Positions 15,177 through 25,181 are shown, counted from the first letter of the stretch. The stretch is DNA of 26,235 bases from an uncultured Prevotellaceae bacterium (GCA_902800435.1 CADCEQ010000035.1:1-26235), one strand, 5' to 3'. Translations and numbers: made by a program. Notes: generated by a model from the letters alone, not told the origin.

Positions 15177-16199
15177 ATGGCAAAGATTGTAACATTGGGC
15201 GAGATCATGCTCCGCCTGTCGCCTCAGGGCAACGACCGTTTCATCCAGAGTGAATCATTCCGCATCATCCCCGGCGGTGGTGAGGCTAACGTGGCTATCT
15301 CGGTGGCCAACTACGGTCACGAGGCCTACTTCGTGTCGAAGCTGCCGAAGCACGAGATTGGCCAGATTGCCGTCAACGCGCTGCGCCGCTATGGTGTAAA
15401 CACTGAGTTTGTGGCCCGTGGTGGCGACCGCGTAGGCCTGTACTACGCCGAGACGGGTGCCTCGATGCGTCCCTCGAAGGTCATCTACGACCGTGCACAC
15501 TCTTCTATCGCTGAGGCTGTGCCTGAGGATTTCGACTTCGACAAGATCATGGAGGGCGCTGCCTGGTTCCACTGGAGCGGCATCACGCCTGCCATCAGCG
15601 ACAAGGCTGCCGAGCTGACGCGCTTGGCCTGTGAGGCTGCCAAGCGTCACGGCGTGACCGTCTCGGTCGACCTGAACTTCCGCAAGAAGCTGTGGACCTC
15701 GGAGAAGGCTATCTCCATCATGCGCCCGCTGATGAAGTATGTCGACGTGTGCATTGGCAACGAGGAGGACGCTGAGCTGTGCTTAGGCTTCAAGCCCGAT
15801 GCCGACGTTGAGGGCGGTCAGACCGACGCTGCCGGCTACGAGGGCATCTTCAAGCAGATGATGAAGGAGTTCGGATTCAAGTATGTGGTGTCGACGCTGC
15901 GTGAGAGCTACAGCGCCACGTTCAACGGCTGGAAGGCCCTCATCTACGACGGCAAGGAGTTCTACCAGTCGAAGCGTTACGAGATCAACCCCATCATCGA
16001 CCGCGTGGGTGGCGGCGACTCGTTCTCGGGCGGCCTGATTCACGGTCTGCTGACGAAGGAGACGCAGGGCGAGGCTCTGGAGTTTGCCGTAGCAGCAAGT
16101 GCCCTGAAGCACACCATCAACGGCGACTTCAACCTGGTGAGTGTCGACGAAGTAGAATCACTGGCTGGTGGCAATGCCAACGGCCGCGTACAGCGCTAA
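15177..16199 (+). CDS. kdgK: 2-keto-3-deoxygluconate kinase
   Basis: 340-residue sugar kinase of the PfkB/ribokinase family. It phosphorylates 2-keto-3-deoxygluconate (KDG) with ATP to give KDPG in the cytoplasm, the step before Eda in uronate and pectin breakdown. The N-terminal block KIVTLGEIMLRLSPQGNDRF and GGGEANVAISVANYG match substrate-binding motifs, SVDLNFRKKLW is the family KDG-kinase pattern, and the C-terminal PfkB signature DRVGGGDSFSGGLIHG holds the catalytic base D281. Length is normal. It is the first gene of the operon after a consensus promoter and is followed 40 bases later by eda, which fixes the assignment over other PfkB sugar kinases. Confidence 0.93.
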   Translation: MAKIVTLGEIMLRLSPQGNDRFIQSESFRIIPGGGEANVAISVANYGHEAYFVSKLPKHEIGQIAVNALRRYGVNTEFVARGGDRVGLYYAETGASMRPSKVIYDRAHSSIAEAVPEDFDFDKIMEGAAWFHWSGITPAISDKAAELTRLACEAAKRHGVTVSVDLNFRKKLWTSEKAISIMRPLMKYVDVCIGNEEDAELCLGFKPDADVEGGQTDAAGYEGIFKQMMKEFGFKYVVSTLRESYSATFNGWKALIYDGKEFYQSKRYEINPIIDRVGGGDSFSGGLIHGLLTKETQGEALEFAVAASALKHTINGDFNLVSVDEVESLAGGNANGRVQR

Positions 16200-16200
16200 T

Positions 16201-16236
16201 AAATCGTAAATCGAAAATCCGTAAATCGTAAATAAT
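16201..16236 (+). repeat. Heptamer array (AAATCGT/AAATCGA) between kdgK and eda
   Basis: Units AAATCGT, AAATCGA, AAATCCGT, AAATCGT, AAAT fill nearly the whole 40-base gap. A nearly identical array lies between pyrB and pyrI at 21789-21820. Confidence 0.9.
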
Positions 16237-16239
16237 AAG

Positions 16240-16908
16240 GTGGCAAAGTTTGACAAGATAGCCGTACTGAAGAAAATCGGCGACACGGGTATGGTTCCCG
16301 TGTTCTACAACAAAGACCTTGAGACGTGTAAGAACGTGGTGAAAGCCTGCTATGAGGGCGGCGTGCGTGCGTTTGAGTTTACCAACCGCGGCGACTTCGC
16401 CCAGGAGGTGTTCGGCGAGCTGGTGAAGTGGGCCGACAAGGAGTGCCCCGAGCTGGCCCTCGGCATTGGCTCGGTGGTCGATGCCCCGACGGCAGCCATG
16501 TACCTGCAGCTGGGTGCCTGCTTCGTGGTGGGCCCGCTGTTCAACCCCGACATCGCCCCGGTGTGCAACCGCCGCCTGGTGCCTTACTGCCCGGGCTGCA
16601 TGACGGTCTCTGAGATTGGCAAGGCCCAGGAGCTGGGCTGTGACCTGACGAAGGTGTTCCCCGGCGACGTCGTAGGCCCCAACATGGTGAAGGGCCTGAA
16701 GGCACCGATGCCCTGGTCGAAGATTATGGTCACTGGCGGCGTGTCGCCCGACGAGGAGAACCTGACGAAGTGGTTCAAGGCCGGCGTGTTCTGCGTGGGC
16801 ATGGGCTCGAAGCTCTTCCCCAGCGACAAGGTGAAGGCCGGCGACTGGCAGTACGTGACCGACAAGTGCAAGGAGGCACTCGGTTATGTGGCTAAGGCGA
16901 GGGCTTAG
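16240..16908 (+). CDS. eda: KDPG/KHG aldolase
   Basis: 222-residue class I aldolase that splits 2-keto-3-deoxy-6-phosphogluconate into pyruvate and glyceraldehyde-3-phosphate, the last step of the KDG route. The key residues are E46 in AFEFTNRG and the Schiff-base lysine K138 in [27 protein letters not shown] and IMVTGGVSP are also family blocks. The start is GTG at 16240, the only one possible since a stop lies in frame in the repeat array just upstream; AAGG directly before it is a weak ribosome site. The 3' end overlaps the sensor kinase gene by 23 bases, so the two are likely translationally coupled. Confidence 0.95.
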   Translation: MAKFDKIAVLKKIGDTGMVPVFYNKDLETCKNVVKACYEGGVRAFEFTNRGDFAQEVFGELVKWADKECPELALGIGSVVDAPTAAMYLQLGACFVVGPLFNPDIAPVCNRRLVPYCPGCMTVSEIGKAQELGCDLTKVFPGDVVGPNMVKGLKAPMPWSKIMVTGGVSPDEENLTKWFKAGVFCVGMGSKLFPSDKVKAGDWQYVTDKCKEALGYVAKARA

Positions 16909-19900
16909 GCTGCTGATAACCGCCATTATACTTACAGCTTGTTCATCGTCGGATAGGCAGACGGTGGACAAGCTGAATTCTCTTTCGTATGCCTATCACT
17001 ACCGCTCGACCGACTCTACAGCCCACTTTGCGGCAATGGCCGAGCGCATAGCCGACAGTTGCGGCTACAACGACGGACGGGCCGAGGCGCTGAACAACAA
17101 GGCCTTCGTCAGCATCGTCCACATGGACTACGACGGGGCGCAGCAGATGCTCGACGCCATTCCCAAGATTACAGACAACCAGCTGGAACTGCTCGTGAGC
17201 TACGTGCAGCAGATGCGACTGTGCCAGCGCCGGTCGCGCAACAAGGAGTTCTACGACTACCGCGAGCAGGCCAGCATCAGCATGGAGCGCATCGACGAAG
17301 AGCGACACCTGCTGACTGAGCGCCAGCGGCTGAGGCTGCTCTACGCCGAGACGGAGTTTGCCATCGTCAACTCCACCTATTATTATTATATGGGACTCGA
17401 ACAGCAGTCGATCGACGCGCTGGCGGGGCTGAATGCCGACGAGGTGAAGCAGGACACGACGCAGTTCCTGAACTACCTTTACAACATCGGCGCGGGCGGC
17501 ATACTGACCGAGGGTACCGATGCCGACATCTACAGCCAGGAGATTGACTACCTGCTGCGCTGTTTCCAGATAGCCCAGCGCGAGGGCTATCCTTACTTCA
17601 CGGCCAACGCGCTGGAGGCCATTGCCGAGCACCTGATATCGGCGCCTGCCGACCAGGCAGACGAGCCGGGGCTGGCGCTCGTCAACCCCAACGACCTGCC
17701 TGCCGACCAGCTGGCAGTATGGCTGGCCGAAGAGTCGCTGCTCATGTTCCAGGACTTTGGCGACATCTATCAGATTGCCGGTGCCTACCGAACGCTGGCC
17801 TCTTGTCACCGCGCGTTTGGCGACTACGGCAAGGCGCTTGAGAACCTGGAGCTGGCACTCGCCGACTCAACCATCCTGCAGGCTCCCGACCTCGTGGCCA
17901 GCATACGCGAGCAGCTCAGCGTGGCCTATGCCGCCATCGACGACAAGGTTGCCAGCGACTACAACCGCAACCGCTACCTCGACCTGCAGGAACAGACACG
18001 ACAAGACCGCCAGCTCGAGGCGCGTGCCGAACAGCTCGACCGCGTGGTCCGCCAGCTCAACTGGATTCTCTTTGCCGTCGTCGGAGCCATTGTCCTGCTG
18101 CTCTTCCTATTGTGGCTCTTCCGCCGGCTGAACCGCCGCCAGAAGACCGACAGCCCCCTCGACGAACAGATTGAGGAGCGCCGCGAACAGCTGAACGTCA
18201 GCCGACTGCACCTCGAGGAGGGCGAGCGGCGCCACCTGCAGCAGCGGGCCAAGATTTCGCTCGTCAACAGTCTGCTGCCACTCATCGACCGCATGGTCTA
18301 TACCGTCAATAGGCAGGGCGACAAGGAGTACGTCTGTGAACTCATCGACCAGATAAACAGCGACAACGAGGTGCTCACACATTGGATTCAGCTGCACAAG
18401 GGACAGCTCGACCTGCACATCGAGAGCTTCCCGCTGCAGCCGCTGTTCGACATTCTCGCACGCAGCCGCAAGAGTTTCCAGATGAAGGGCATCGCCCTCG
18501 ACGTGCAGCCTACGGAGGCCGTCGTGAAAGCCGACCGCATACTGACGCTCTTCATGCTGAACACGCTGGCCGACAATGCACGAAAATTTACCAACGAGGG
18601 TAGCGTGACCATCAGTGCCGACGAGGCGCCAAATTACGTGGAGGTGTCGGTAACCGACACGGGCATCGGTATGGATGGCGAACAGCTGGCGCACGTCTTC
18701 GACCACCAGCTGACTACCCACGGCTTCGGACTGCTCAACTGCAAGGGCATCATCGAGAAGTATCGGAAGATGAGCCAGCTCTTCAGCGTCTGCACCTTGC
18801 AGGCTGACAGCGAGCAGGGTAGGGGGAGCCGCTTTTTCTTCCGTCTGCCCAAGGGCAAGGTGCTGGGGCTCCTCATGCTTTTGGGGATGACGGGCGCCAA
18901 CGCTGCCACGAATACGGAGGCACCGCTGGCTCAGGCTGCTGTCTATGCCGACTCGGCCTACTTCTCGAACATCAACGGCACATACGAGCGGACGCTGTTG
19001 TTCGCTGACTCGTGTATGTACTACCTGAACCGGCACTATCAGAGCCAGCACCCCAGCGACAGTGTCTTCATGCTGCATGAGGGCGATATGTCGCTGACGC
19101 CGCCCGAAGTGCAATGGCTGCACGACTCCATCAAGACGAACTACAACCTCATACTCGACATCCGCAACGAGAGTGCCGTAGCTGCGTTGGCCCTGCACCA
19201 ATGGCAGCTGTATAGCTACAACAACCGCATCTACACGCTGCTGTTCAAGGAACTGTCGGCCGATAACACGCTGGCCGACTATTGCCGTGCCATGCAACAG
19301 ACGAAGAACAACCGAACGATTGCGGTCGTGCTGCTGCTGCTGGCCCTGCTGGCCATTCTGCCTATCTACTACTTCTACTACCTGCGCCCACGCCTGAACG
19401 CACGGTTCAACGCCGAGCGCAAACGGCGCGACGAACTGGAAATTCTGGACGGCGAACTGCGGAGGGCAGAACTGGAGCTGGCCAACCTGCATGTGTCGAA
19501 CTCCGTGCTCGACAACTGCCTGTCGGCACTCAAGCACGAGACGATGTACTACCCTTCGCGCATTCGCCAGCTGATAGACCAGAACGACGTCGAGTCGGTA
19601 GGCGAGGTGGTGAGCTATTACCGCGAGCTCTACAATCTGCTCAGCCAGCAGGCCATGTCGCAGGTGGAGCGCGTTAAGCTGAACCTCAAGCCGCTCGACA
19701 ACGGCATACTTGGCGACCCGACGCTCACGGGCTATCTCTTTGAGATTCTGAAAAAGGAACTGGGGCAGAAGCAACTCGACCTCACCAGCCGCCATCTCGA
19801 CGACAAGTATGTCGAGATAACCGTCAGGACGCACCGTGAGCCTACAGCCACCGACCTCTTTACGCCGGCCATAGAAAACATTCCCTATCTGCTCTGCCGG

Positions 19901-20032
19901 CAGATTGTGCGTGACCACGGTGAGGCTACTAACCGCCGCGCCTGCAGCATCAGGACTGAGATACAAGACAACGAAACATTGATCATCATAATACTTCCTG
20001 CGTATGGAAAAGTTCAAAGTAATCATAGTTGA
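16886..20032 (+). CDS. Tandem sensor histidine kinase-like lipoprotein (TPR, TM, ATPase, TM, sensor, TM, His box)
   Basis: 1048 residues; resembles Bacteroidota DUF5112/DUF5113 proteins (from memory). Order: lipobox LTAC19; TPR-like helical domain about 25-370; membrane helix about 390-412 ([20 protein letters not shown]); coiled coil; ATPase module about 430-655 with N-box [10 protein letters not shown] (558-567), G1 DTGIGM (about 591) and G2 GFGLLNCKG (about 613); second hydrophobic segment [14 protein letters not shown] (about 658); a predicted periplasmic domain 675-805; third helix about 811-832; and a second cytoplasmic module with a histidine box [14 protein letters not shown]884. The second module's C-terminal part (950-1040) lacks N and G boxes, and the first shows no clear phospho-accepting histidine, so ATP binding and phosphoacceptor seem split. 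It overlaps eda by 23 bases and the response regulator by 29. Signal unknown; link to uronate use inferred. Confidence 0.8.
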   Translation: MWLRRGLRLLITAIILTACSSSDRQTVDKLNSLSYAYHYRSTDSTAHFAAMAERIADSCGYNDGRAEALNNKAFVSIVHMDYDGAQQMLDAIPKITDNQLELLVSYVQQMRLCQRRSRNKEFYDYREQASISMERIDEERHLLTERQRLRLLYAETEFAIVNSTYYYYMGLEQQSIDALAGLNADEVKQDTTQFLNYLYNIGAGGILTEGTDADIYSQEIDYLLRCFQIAQREGYPYFTANALEAIAEHLISAPADQADEPGLALVNPNDLPADQLAVWLAEESLLMFQDFGDIYQIAGAYRTLASCHRAFGDYGKALENLELALADSTILQAPDLVASIREQLSVAYAAIDDKVASDYNRNRYLDLQEQTRQDRQLEARAEQLDRVVRQLNWILFAVVGAIVLLLFLLWLFRRLNRRQKTDSPLDEQIEERREQLNVSRLHLEEGERRHLQQRAKISLVNSLLPLIDRMVYTVNRQGDKEYVCELIDQINSDNEVLTHWIQLHKGQLDLHIESFPLQPLFDILARSRKSFQMKGIALDVQPTEAVVKADRILTLFMLNTLADNARKFTNEGSVTISADEAPNYVEVSVTDTGIGMDGEQLAHVFDHQLTTHGFGLLNCKGIIEKYRKMSQLFSVCTLQADSEQGRGSRFFFRLPKGKVLGLLMLLGMTGANAATNTEAPLAQAAVYADSAYFSNINGTYERTLLFADSCMYYLNRHYQSQHPSDSVFMLHEGDMSLTPPEVQWLHDSIKTNYNLILDIRNESAVAALALHQWQLYSYNNRIYTLLFKELSADNTLADYCRAMQQTKNNRTIAVVLLLLALLAILPIYYFYYLRPRLNARFNAERKRRDELEILDGELRRAELELANLHVSNSVLDNCLSALKHETMYYPSRIRQLIDQNDVESVGEVVSYYRELYNLLSQQAMSQVERVKLNLKPLDNGILGDPTLTGYLFEILKKELGQKQLDLTSRHLDDKYVEITVRTHREPTATDLFTPAIENIPYLLCRQIVRDHGEATNRRACSIRTEIQDNETLIIIILPAYGKVQSNHS

Positions 20033-20729
20033 AGACGTTCCCTTGGAATTGAAGGGCACGCTGGGTATTATCCGTAACGACATACCCGAAGCTGAAGTGA
20101 TAGGTACGGCCACCAATGAGGCTGAGTATTGGAAAGTGCTGAAGCAGGGACTGCCCGACCTGCTGCTGCTCGACCTGGGGCTGGGAGGCTCGACAACCAT
20201 CGGCGTCGAGATCTGCCGCTCGACCAAGGAGATGCACCCCGGTGTGAAGGTACTCATCTTCACCGGCGAAATCCTGAACGAGAAGCTTTGGGTTGACGTG
20301 CTCGACGCCGGAGCCGACGGCATCATCCTGAAGACGGGTGAACTGCTGACGCGCCACGACGTGCAGAGCGTGATGGACGGGAAGCAGCTGGTGTTCAACG
20401 AGCCTATTCTGAAGCGGATTGTCGAACGCTTCAAGCGGGCTGTGGGGGCTCAGCTGGCCAAGCAGGAGGCACTTATCAACTACGAGGTCGACGAGTACGA
20501 CGAACGGTTCCTGCGCCACCTTGCCCTCGGCTACACCAAGGAGCAGATAACGGGCTTGCGCGGTATGCCCTTTGGCGTGAAGAGTCTGGAGAAGCGCCAG
20601 GCTGAACTGATGAAGAAGCTCTTTCCCGACGGCAATGGCGGCATGGGCATCAATGCCACGCGCCTTGTAGTCCGTGCGCTGGAACTGCAGATTCTCGACA
20701 TCGATAACCTGGAGCCTGACGAAGCTTGA
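20004..20729 (+). CDS. Response regulator, receiver plus LuxR-like output domain
   Basis: 241 residues. Receiver domain 1-120 with acidic pocket E10-D11, phosphorylation site D57 (LLLLDLGLGG), conserved Thr in IFTGE and Lys in ILKTGE. The C-terminal domain (about 160-235, YDERFLRHLALGYTKEQITG, VKSLEKRQAELMKKL, TRLVVRALELQIL) has the layout of a LuxR/GerE helix-turn-helix but without the usual sequence signature, so DNA binding is likely but unproven. The start overlaps the sensor kinase by 29 bases, which makes it the obvious partner. It probably controls transcription of nearby uronate or polysaccharide genes; the targets are unknown. Confidence 0.88.
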   Translation: MEKFKVIIVEDVPLELKGTLGIIRNDIPEAEVIGTATNEAEYWKVLKQGLPDLLLLDLGLGGSTTIGVEICRSTKEMHPGVKVLIFTGEILNEKLWVDVLDAGADGIILKTGELLTRHDVQSVMDGKQLVFNEPILKRIVERFKRAVGAQLAKQEALINYEVDEYDERFLRHLALGYTKEQITGLRGMPFGVKSLEKRQAELMKKLFPDGNGGMGINATRLVVRALELQILDIDNLEPDEA

Positions 20730-20732
20730 TTG

Positions 20733-21326
20733 ATGAAGCGGTTATTGGCATATCTTGTCTTGGCACTTGCCCTGGCCGAAGTGGTTCTGGTTCTGGCGTC
20801 GTGGCTGTTGTCGGCTACAATGGCGGGCAACGTGCGGTCGCTGCTCAGCTCTGAGGGCGTTCGCTGGTTCTTTGGCGGCTTTACCGCGATGCTGGCCTCG
20901 CCTTGGCTGGTGTGGCTCGTACTGCTGGCTATGGCTGGTGGCTGTCTGTGGCAAAGTGGCATCGTGTCAATACGGTTGCCACTGTCGTCGCTGCATTACC
21001 GGCAGCGCGTGGCACTACGAACGGCGCTCATCCTGCTGCTCATCTACGTAGCAGCCGTATTATCCCTGACACTGGTGCCCCACGCCGTACTGCTGTCGGC
21101 TACGGGGCGGCTGTTTCCGTCGCCTTTTAGCCGGGCCTTCGTGCCCATTGTCTCGTTTGGGGTGCTGCTGGTGTCGGTAGCCTATGGCTGGGCATCGGGC
21201 AGTTTCCGCTCGATTGCCAGCATCGTCTCAGCAATGTCGACAGGCATTGCTGCTGCCGCACCGCTATTCATTCTCTACGTTGTATTTGTGCAGTTCTACG
21301 AGTCGCTGCGCTTCGTGTTCTTCTGA
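20733..21326 (+). CDS. Small polytopic membrane protein, AbgT transporter-like fragment
   Basis: 197-residue membrane protein with about five helices (LLAYLVLALALAEVVLVLAS, WLVWLVLLAMAGGCLW, TALILLLIYVAAVLSLTL, AFVPIVSFGVLLVSVAYGWA, GIAAAAPLFILYVVFVQFY). The segment RSLLSSEGVRWFFGGF resembles a conserved stretch of AbgT (aminobenzoyl-glutamate) transporters, but the protein is less than half their length, so it may be a reduced relative with another role. ATG 20733 starts three bases after the response regulator stop, so it belongs to the same operon. The gene ends six bases before pyrI, convergent, with no terminator of note. Confidence 0.6.
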   Translation: MKRLLAYLVLALALAEVVLVLASWLLSATMAGNVRSLLSSEGVRWFFGGFTAMLASPWLVWLVLLAMAGGCLWQSGIVSIRLPLSSLHYRQRVALRTALILLLIYVAAVLSLTLVPHAVLLSATGRLFPSPFSRAFVPIVSFGVLLVSVAYGWASGSFRSIASIVSAMSTGIAAAAPLFILYVVFVQFYESLRFVFF

Positions 21327-21332
21327 CAGCTT

Positions 21333-21779
21333 TCAGACGAGTTCCACCTTGCTGATGTCCTGCTCCTTCTCACAATAGTGACAAGTCAGAATACCGTTGG
21401 CAACGTGGAAATGAGTGGCCATCGGCTCGTTGTTGGTGATACATTTAGGGTTGTTGCACTTCACGATACCGTGTATCTCGGCAGGCGTCTCAACGGTTTT
21501 CTTCTCCACTACTTCGTAGTCGCGGATGATGTTGAGAATGACTTTGGGGGCAACGACGGAGAGACGCGAAATCTCGTCGTCGGTGAAGAACTTGTCGCTT
21601 ACCTTGATAATGCCCTTATTGCCTACTTTCTGCGAGGGGTAGTTGATACCGATGGTGACAGGGGTGGTAAGGTCGAAGAGTCCTAAGAGACTGGCTACCT
21701 GATAGGTTTTGGCGGCGGGTATGTGGTCGACAACGGTGCCGTGCTCGATGGCGGCTACTAAACGTTCTTTCTTATTCAT
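21333..21779 (-). CDS. pyrI: Aspartate carbamoyltransferase regulatory subunit
   Basis: 148-residue regulatory chain of aspartate transcarbamoylase. It binds nucleotides (CTP/ATP) and joins to the catalytic PyrB trimers. The allosteric domain ([32 protein letters not shown]) is followed by a zinc domain with four cysteines, C108 and C113 (KCNNPKC), C133 and C136 (CHYC). Length is normal. It is second in the pyrBI operon, 40 bases after pyrB, the gap being filled by an AAATCG-type array. Confidence 0.95.
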   Translation of the reverse strand: MNKKERLVAAIEHGTVVDHIPAAKTYQVASLLGLFDLTTPVTIGINYPSQKVGNKGIIKVSDKFFTDDEISRLSVVAPKVILNIIRDYEVVEKKTVETPAEIHGIVKCNNPKCITNNEPMATHFHVANGILTCHYCEKEQDISKVELV

Positions 21780-21788
21780 AATCTTTTC

Positions 21789-21820
21789 AATCGTAAATCG
21801 AAAATCTGTAAATCGAAAAT
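21789..21820 (-). repeat. Heptamer array (AAATCG type) between pyrB and pyrI
   Basis: On the + strand it reads AATCGTAAATCG, AAAATCTGTAAATCG, AAAAT, differing at only about two bases over 30 from the kdgK-eda array. Since pyrBI runs on the minus strand, the array is in the opposite orientation to transcription here. Its last base is part of the pyrB TGA stop codon. Confidence 0.9.
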
Positions 21821-22764
21821 CAAATAATGGTTTTGTCGTTTCTAACTTCGTCTAATGATATGCCAAGCACATCGCAGAAGATGGCCTCGCGGGCAAAGAG
21901 TCCGTTGCCGGCCTGCTGGATGTAGTAGGCGTGGGGGTTGTCGTCCACCTCGTAGGCTATCTCGTTGACGCGGGGTAGGGGGTGGAGTATCTTCATGTTG
22001 GGCTTGGCCAGCCGCAGCAGTTCGTTGTTGAGCACGTAGACGTTCTTCACCCGCTCATATTCCATCAGGTCGGAGAAGCGCTCCTTCTGGACGCGCGTCA
22101 TATAGAGAATGTCGGCATCCTGGATAATCTTCTCGTTAAAGGCCGTGTGCTCCTGGTACCTGATGCCGTGCTCGTCGCAGTAAATCTTGTACTCCTTCGG
22201 CATTGAAAGTTCCTTGGGGGCAACAAAGTGGAATGTGGGATTAAAGTGGCGCATGGCCATCAGCAGTGAGTGGACGGTGCGACCATACTTTAAGTCGCCA
22301 ACCATATAGATATTCAGGTTGTCGAGCGTGCCCTGTGTCTTGTAGATGGAGTAGAGGTCGAGCATACATTGCGAGGGGTGCTGGTGGGCTCCGTCGCCTG
22401 CGTTGACAATGGGGATGGGGGCCACTTCGGAAGCGTACTGAGCGGCGCCCTCGATGTAGTGGCGCATAACGATGACGTCGGCATAGTTCGAGACCATCAG
22501 GATGGTGTCCTTCAGCGTCTCACCCTTCGTTCCGCTGGTAATCTTCGGATCGGCAAAGCCGATGACGCGCGCTCCGAGACGGTTAGCGGCGGTTTCGAAC
22601 GAGAGGCGGGTGCGCGTGGAGGGCTCGAAGAAGAGTGTGGCGACGACTTTTCCCTTCAGTAACTCGCGGTTGGGATGCTTCTCGAATTCCTGGGCCAGCT
22701 CTATCATATAGAGTATTTTTTCCCTTGTAAGGTTGGCAATAGTAACGAAATTATGCTTTTCCAT
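21820..22764 (-). CDS. pyrB: Aspartate carbamoyltransferase catalytic subunit
   Basis: 314-residue enzyme that joins carbamoyl phosphate and aspartate to carbamoyl aspartate, the first committed step of pyrimidine synthesis. The carbamoyl-phosphate motif [13 protein letters not shown] (S49-T50-R51-T52-R53), [14 protein letters not shown] and HPLPRVNEI are all in place. ATG at 22764 gives the usual N-terminus [13 protein letters not shown]; an upstream extension crosses the promoter. It is first of the pyrB-pyrI pair, divergent from the penicillin-binding protein gene. Confidence 0.96.
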   Translation of the reverse strand: MEKHNFVTIANLTREKILYMIELAQEFEKHPNRELLKGKVVATLFFEPSTRTRLSFETAANRLGARVIGFADPKITSGTKGETLKDTILMVSNYADVIVMRHYIEGAAQYASEVAPIPIVNAGDGAHQHPSQCMLDLYSIYKTQGTLDNLNIYMVGDLKYGRTVHSLLMAMRHFNPTFHFVAPKELSMPKEYKIYCDEHGIRYQEHTAFNEKIIQDADILYMTRVQKERFSDLMEYERVKNVYVLNNELLRLAKPNMKILHPLPRVNEIAYEVDDNPHAYYIQQAGNGLFAREAIFCDVLGISLDEVRNDKTII

Positions 22765-22788
22765 CGTTGATTTTAGTATTTGATGGGG

Positions 22789-22796
22789 CAAAATTA
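22789..22796 (-). promoter_or_regulatory. Promoter -7 element for pyrBI
   Basis: On the minus strand TAATTTTG, matching TAnnTTTG, 24 bases before the pyrB ATG. No good -33 element is seen at the right spacing. Confidence 0.5.
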
Positions 22797-22839
22797 CATA
22801 TTATTTCCCGATTTCGTGCGATTATTTCAGATTATTTTG

Positions 22840-22847
22840 TATTTTTG
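22840..22847 (+). promoter_or_regulatory. Promoter -7 element for the PBP-tatA-tatC operon
   Basis: TATTTTTG matches TAnnTTTG and lies 18 bases before ATG 22866. The -33 element is weak (TTTC at 22812-22815). Confidence 0.5.
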
Positions 22848-22865
22848 CAGGCAAAATATGGAAAT

Positions 22866-25181
22866 ATGAGAAAGTTTTTCGTTCGTTTCTTGTGGACAAT
22901 GCTTATCGTTGGCGTGCTGTCAACGGTACTTGCATTCTTTGCCATTAGCGAAGGTTGGCTCGGATATATGCCCCCGATTGAAGACCTCCAGAACCCCATA
23001 AGCCGCTATGCAACTCAGGTGTATTCTTCTGACGGGAAGATTATGGGAACCTGGAACTACAATAAGGAGAACCGCGTGATGGTTGACTATACGAAGATTT
23101 CGCCTTCGCTGGTTCAGGCTTTGGTGGCTACTGAGGATGTGCGTTTCTATGAGCACTCGGGAATCGACTTCTATGCTTTGGGACGAGCCATCGTGAAACG
23201 TGGACTGATGGGGCAGAAGTCGGCTGGTGGTGGCTCCACCATTACCCAGCAGCTGGCCAAGTTGCTCTTTACCGAGAAGCCCGCTCACACCACTTTAGAG
23301 CGCGTGCTGCAGAAGCCGATAGAGTGGGTGATAGCGGTGAAACTCGAAAGGAACTATACAAAGAACGAAATCCTGACGTTGTATCTCAATAAGTTTGACT
23401 TCCTCCATAATGCAGTAGGCATCAAGGTGGCTTCGAACACTTATTTCAACAAAGAACCAATTGACTTAACAACAGTCGAAGCTGCCACATTGGTGGGCCT
23501 TTGCAAAAATCCTTCTTATTTTAATCCGGTGAGGTTCCCTGACAGGAGCCGTGATCGCCGCAATGTGGTGCTGGAACAAATGAAAAAGGCGGGCTTCATC
23601 ACACAGGAGCAGTTAAGCAAGTATCAGGCTGAACCGCTGAAGCTGAACTTCCATGTAACCGACCATAAGGACGGCCCCGCCGTGTATTTCCGTGATTTCC
23701 TCCGCCGCTATATGATGGCGAAGAAGCCTGTCAGGTCTGACTATCCGTCGTGGTCAGGTGTGAAATTCCACATCGATAGCCTAAACTGGATAAATGACCC
23801 ACTGTTCGGATGGTGCCATAAGAACAAGAAAAAGGATGGGACCTATTACAATGTCTATACAGATGGTCTGAAAATATACACGACGATAGACACACGTATG
23901 CAGGAATATGCCGAACAGGCCTGCTATGAACATGTTGTGAAGTTCCTGCAGCCTGCCTTTAACAGCGAAAACAAGCGGAAACCCTCGGCACCATTCTCCA
24001 ACAAGCTGTCATCGTCGGATGTGAATAAAATCCTGATGCGGTCGGTAAGGCAGAGCGATCGCTATCGTGTGCTCAAGGCCGGTGGCGCCTCAGATGCTGA
24101 AATCGATAAGTCGTTCAGAACCAAGACGCCGATGTCCATCTTTACCTATCATGGAGAGGTGGATACCGTGATGACGCCACTTGACTCCATACGCTACCTG
24201 AAGTCTTTCCTGAGAACAGGCTTCGTCAGTATGGATCCGCATAACGGACATGTGAAAGCTTATGTCGGCGGACTCGACTTTACTCATTTCGCTTACGATA
24301 TGGTGATGGATGGACGTCGGCAGGTGGGCTCTACCATCAAACCGTTCCTCTATTCACTTGCTATGGAGAATGGTTTCTCGCCCTGCGATGTTGCCCCCAA
24401 CGTCCAGCAGACTTATATGGTGGGAGGCAAGGCTTGGACACCGCGTAACGGAAGCTATTCGCGCTACGGTCAGATGGTGACGCTCAAGTGGGGACTCCAG
24501 CAGTCGAACAACTGGATTTCTGCCTACCTGATGAGTAAGCTCAATCCCGCTGCCTTTGTTCAGTTGCTTAATGAGTATGGAATCAACAATCCAGAGATTC
24601 ACGCTTCGATGGCACTGTGTCTCGGACCATGCGAGATTACGGTGGGCGAGATGGTAAGTGCTTATACCGCTTTTGTTAATCACGGCATCCGCGCCGCTCA
24701 GATGTTCGTCACCAAGATTGAGGACAACGAGGGTACCGTCGTGGCTCAGTTCCAACCCAGAATGAATGAGGTCATCAGCGAGGAATCAGCATACAAAATG
24801 CTGTATATGCTGAAGGCGGTTGTTGACGGAGGTACTGCCAGTAGACTGCGCAATAGGTACAACCTGATGGGCGAAATGGCTGGTAAGACTGGAACGACCA
24901 ACAACAACAGCGATGCCTGGTTTATGGGAATCACCCCGTCGCTCGTGTCGGGCTGTTGGGTAGGTGGTGACGACCGTGATATCCACTTCGATACGATGAA
25001 ATATGGCCAAGGTGCCGCTATGGCTTTGCCTATCTTTGCATATTATATGAAAAAGGTATATGCCGACAAGCAGCTTGGTTATGACGAAAACGAGCCCTTC
25101 GATTTCGATGAGGGCTACAACCCATGTTCATATAATGACGATGTGGACGAATTTAACGATATAGAAGAGGTTTATGAATAA
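22866..25181 (+). CDS. Class A penicillin-binding protein (PBP1A-like)
   Basis: 771-residue bifunctional peptidoglycan synthase, anchored by one N-terminal helix ([20 protein letters not shown]) and acting in the periplasm. The GT51 glycosyltransferase domain has E90 in [27 protein letters not shown] and [16 protein letters not shown]. The transpeptidase domain has the active serine S489 in STIKPF, the SxN motif from S547 (QSNNW) and KTG from K674 (GKTGTTNN). All catalytic motifs are intact and the length is normal. ATG 22866 is the first Met past the promoter; the upstream extension is outside the transcript. The stop overlaps tatA by 8 bases. The acidic C-terminal tail is rich in Asp and Glu. 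Base composition is more AT-rich than the genes before it. Confidence 0.95.
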   Translation: MRKFFVRFLWTMLIVGVLSTVLAFFAISEGWLGYMPPIEDLQNPISRYATQVYSSDGKIMGTWNYNKENRVMVDYTKISPSLVQALVATEDVRFYEHSGIDFYALGRAIVKRGLMGQKSAGGGSTITQQLAKLLFTEKPAHTTLERVLQKPIEWVIAVKLERNYTKNEILTLYLNKFDFLHNAVGIKVASNTYFNKEPIDLTTVEAATLVGLCKNPSYFNPVRFPDRSRDRRNVVLEQMKKAGFITQEQLSKYQAEPLKLNFHVTDHKDGPAVYFRDFLRRYMMAKKPVRSDYPSWSGVKFHIDSLNWINDPLFGWCHKNKKKDGTYYNVYTDGLKIYTTIDTRMQEYAEQACYEHVVKFLQPAFNSENKRKPSAPFSNKLSSSDVNKILMRSVRQSDRYRVLKAGGASDAEIDKSFRTKTPMSIFTYHGEVDTVMTPLDSIRYLKSFLRTGFVSMDPHNGHVKAYVGGLDFTHFAYDMVMDGRRQVGSTIKPFLYSLAMENGFSPCDVAPNVQQTYMVGGKAWTPRNGSYSRYGQMVTLKWGLQQSNNWISAYLMSKLNPAAFVQLLNEYGINNPEIHASMALCLGPCEITVGEMVSAYTAFVNHGIRAAQMFVTKIEDNEGTVVAQFQPRMNEVISEESAYKMLYMLKAVVDGGTASRLRNRYNLMGEMAGKTGTTNNNSDAWFMGITPSLVSGCWVGGDDRDIHFDTMKYGQGAAMALPIFAYYMKKVYADKQLGYDENEPFDFDEGYNPCSYNDDVDEFNDIEEVYE

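Noticed and set aside
18107..20434. Long open frame (775 codons) on the minus strand opposite the sensor kinase and regulator
   Set aside because: It mirrors real genes with clear motifs on the + strand; GC-rich DNA often leaves the opposite strand open, and the translation shows no recognisable domain.
21321..21337. Terminator hairpin between the AbgT-like gene and pyrI
   Set aside because: Only five pairs (TCTGA/TCAGA), overlaps both stop codons and lacks a T-tract.
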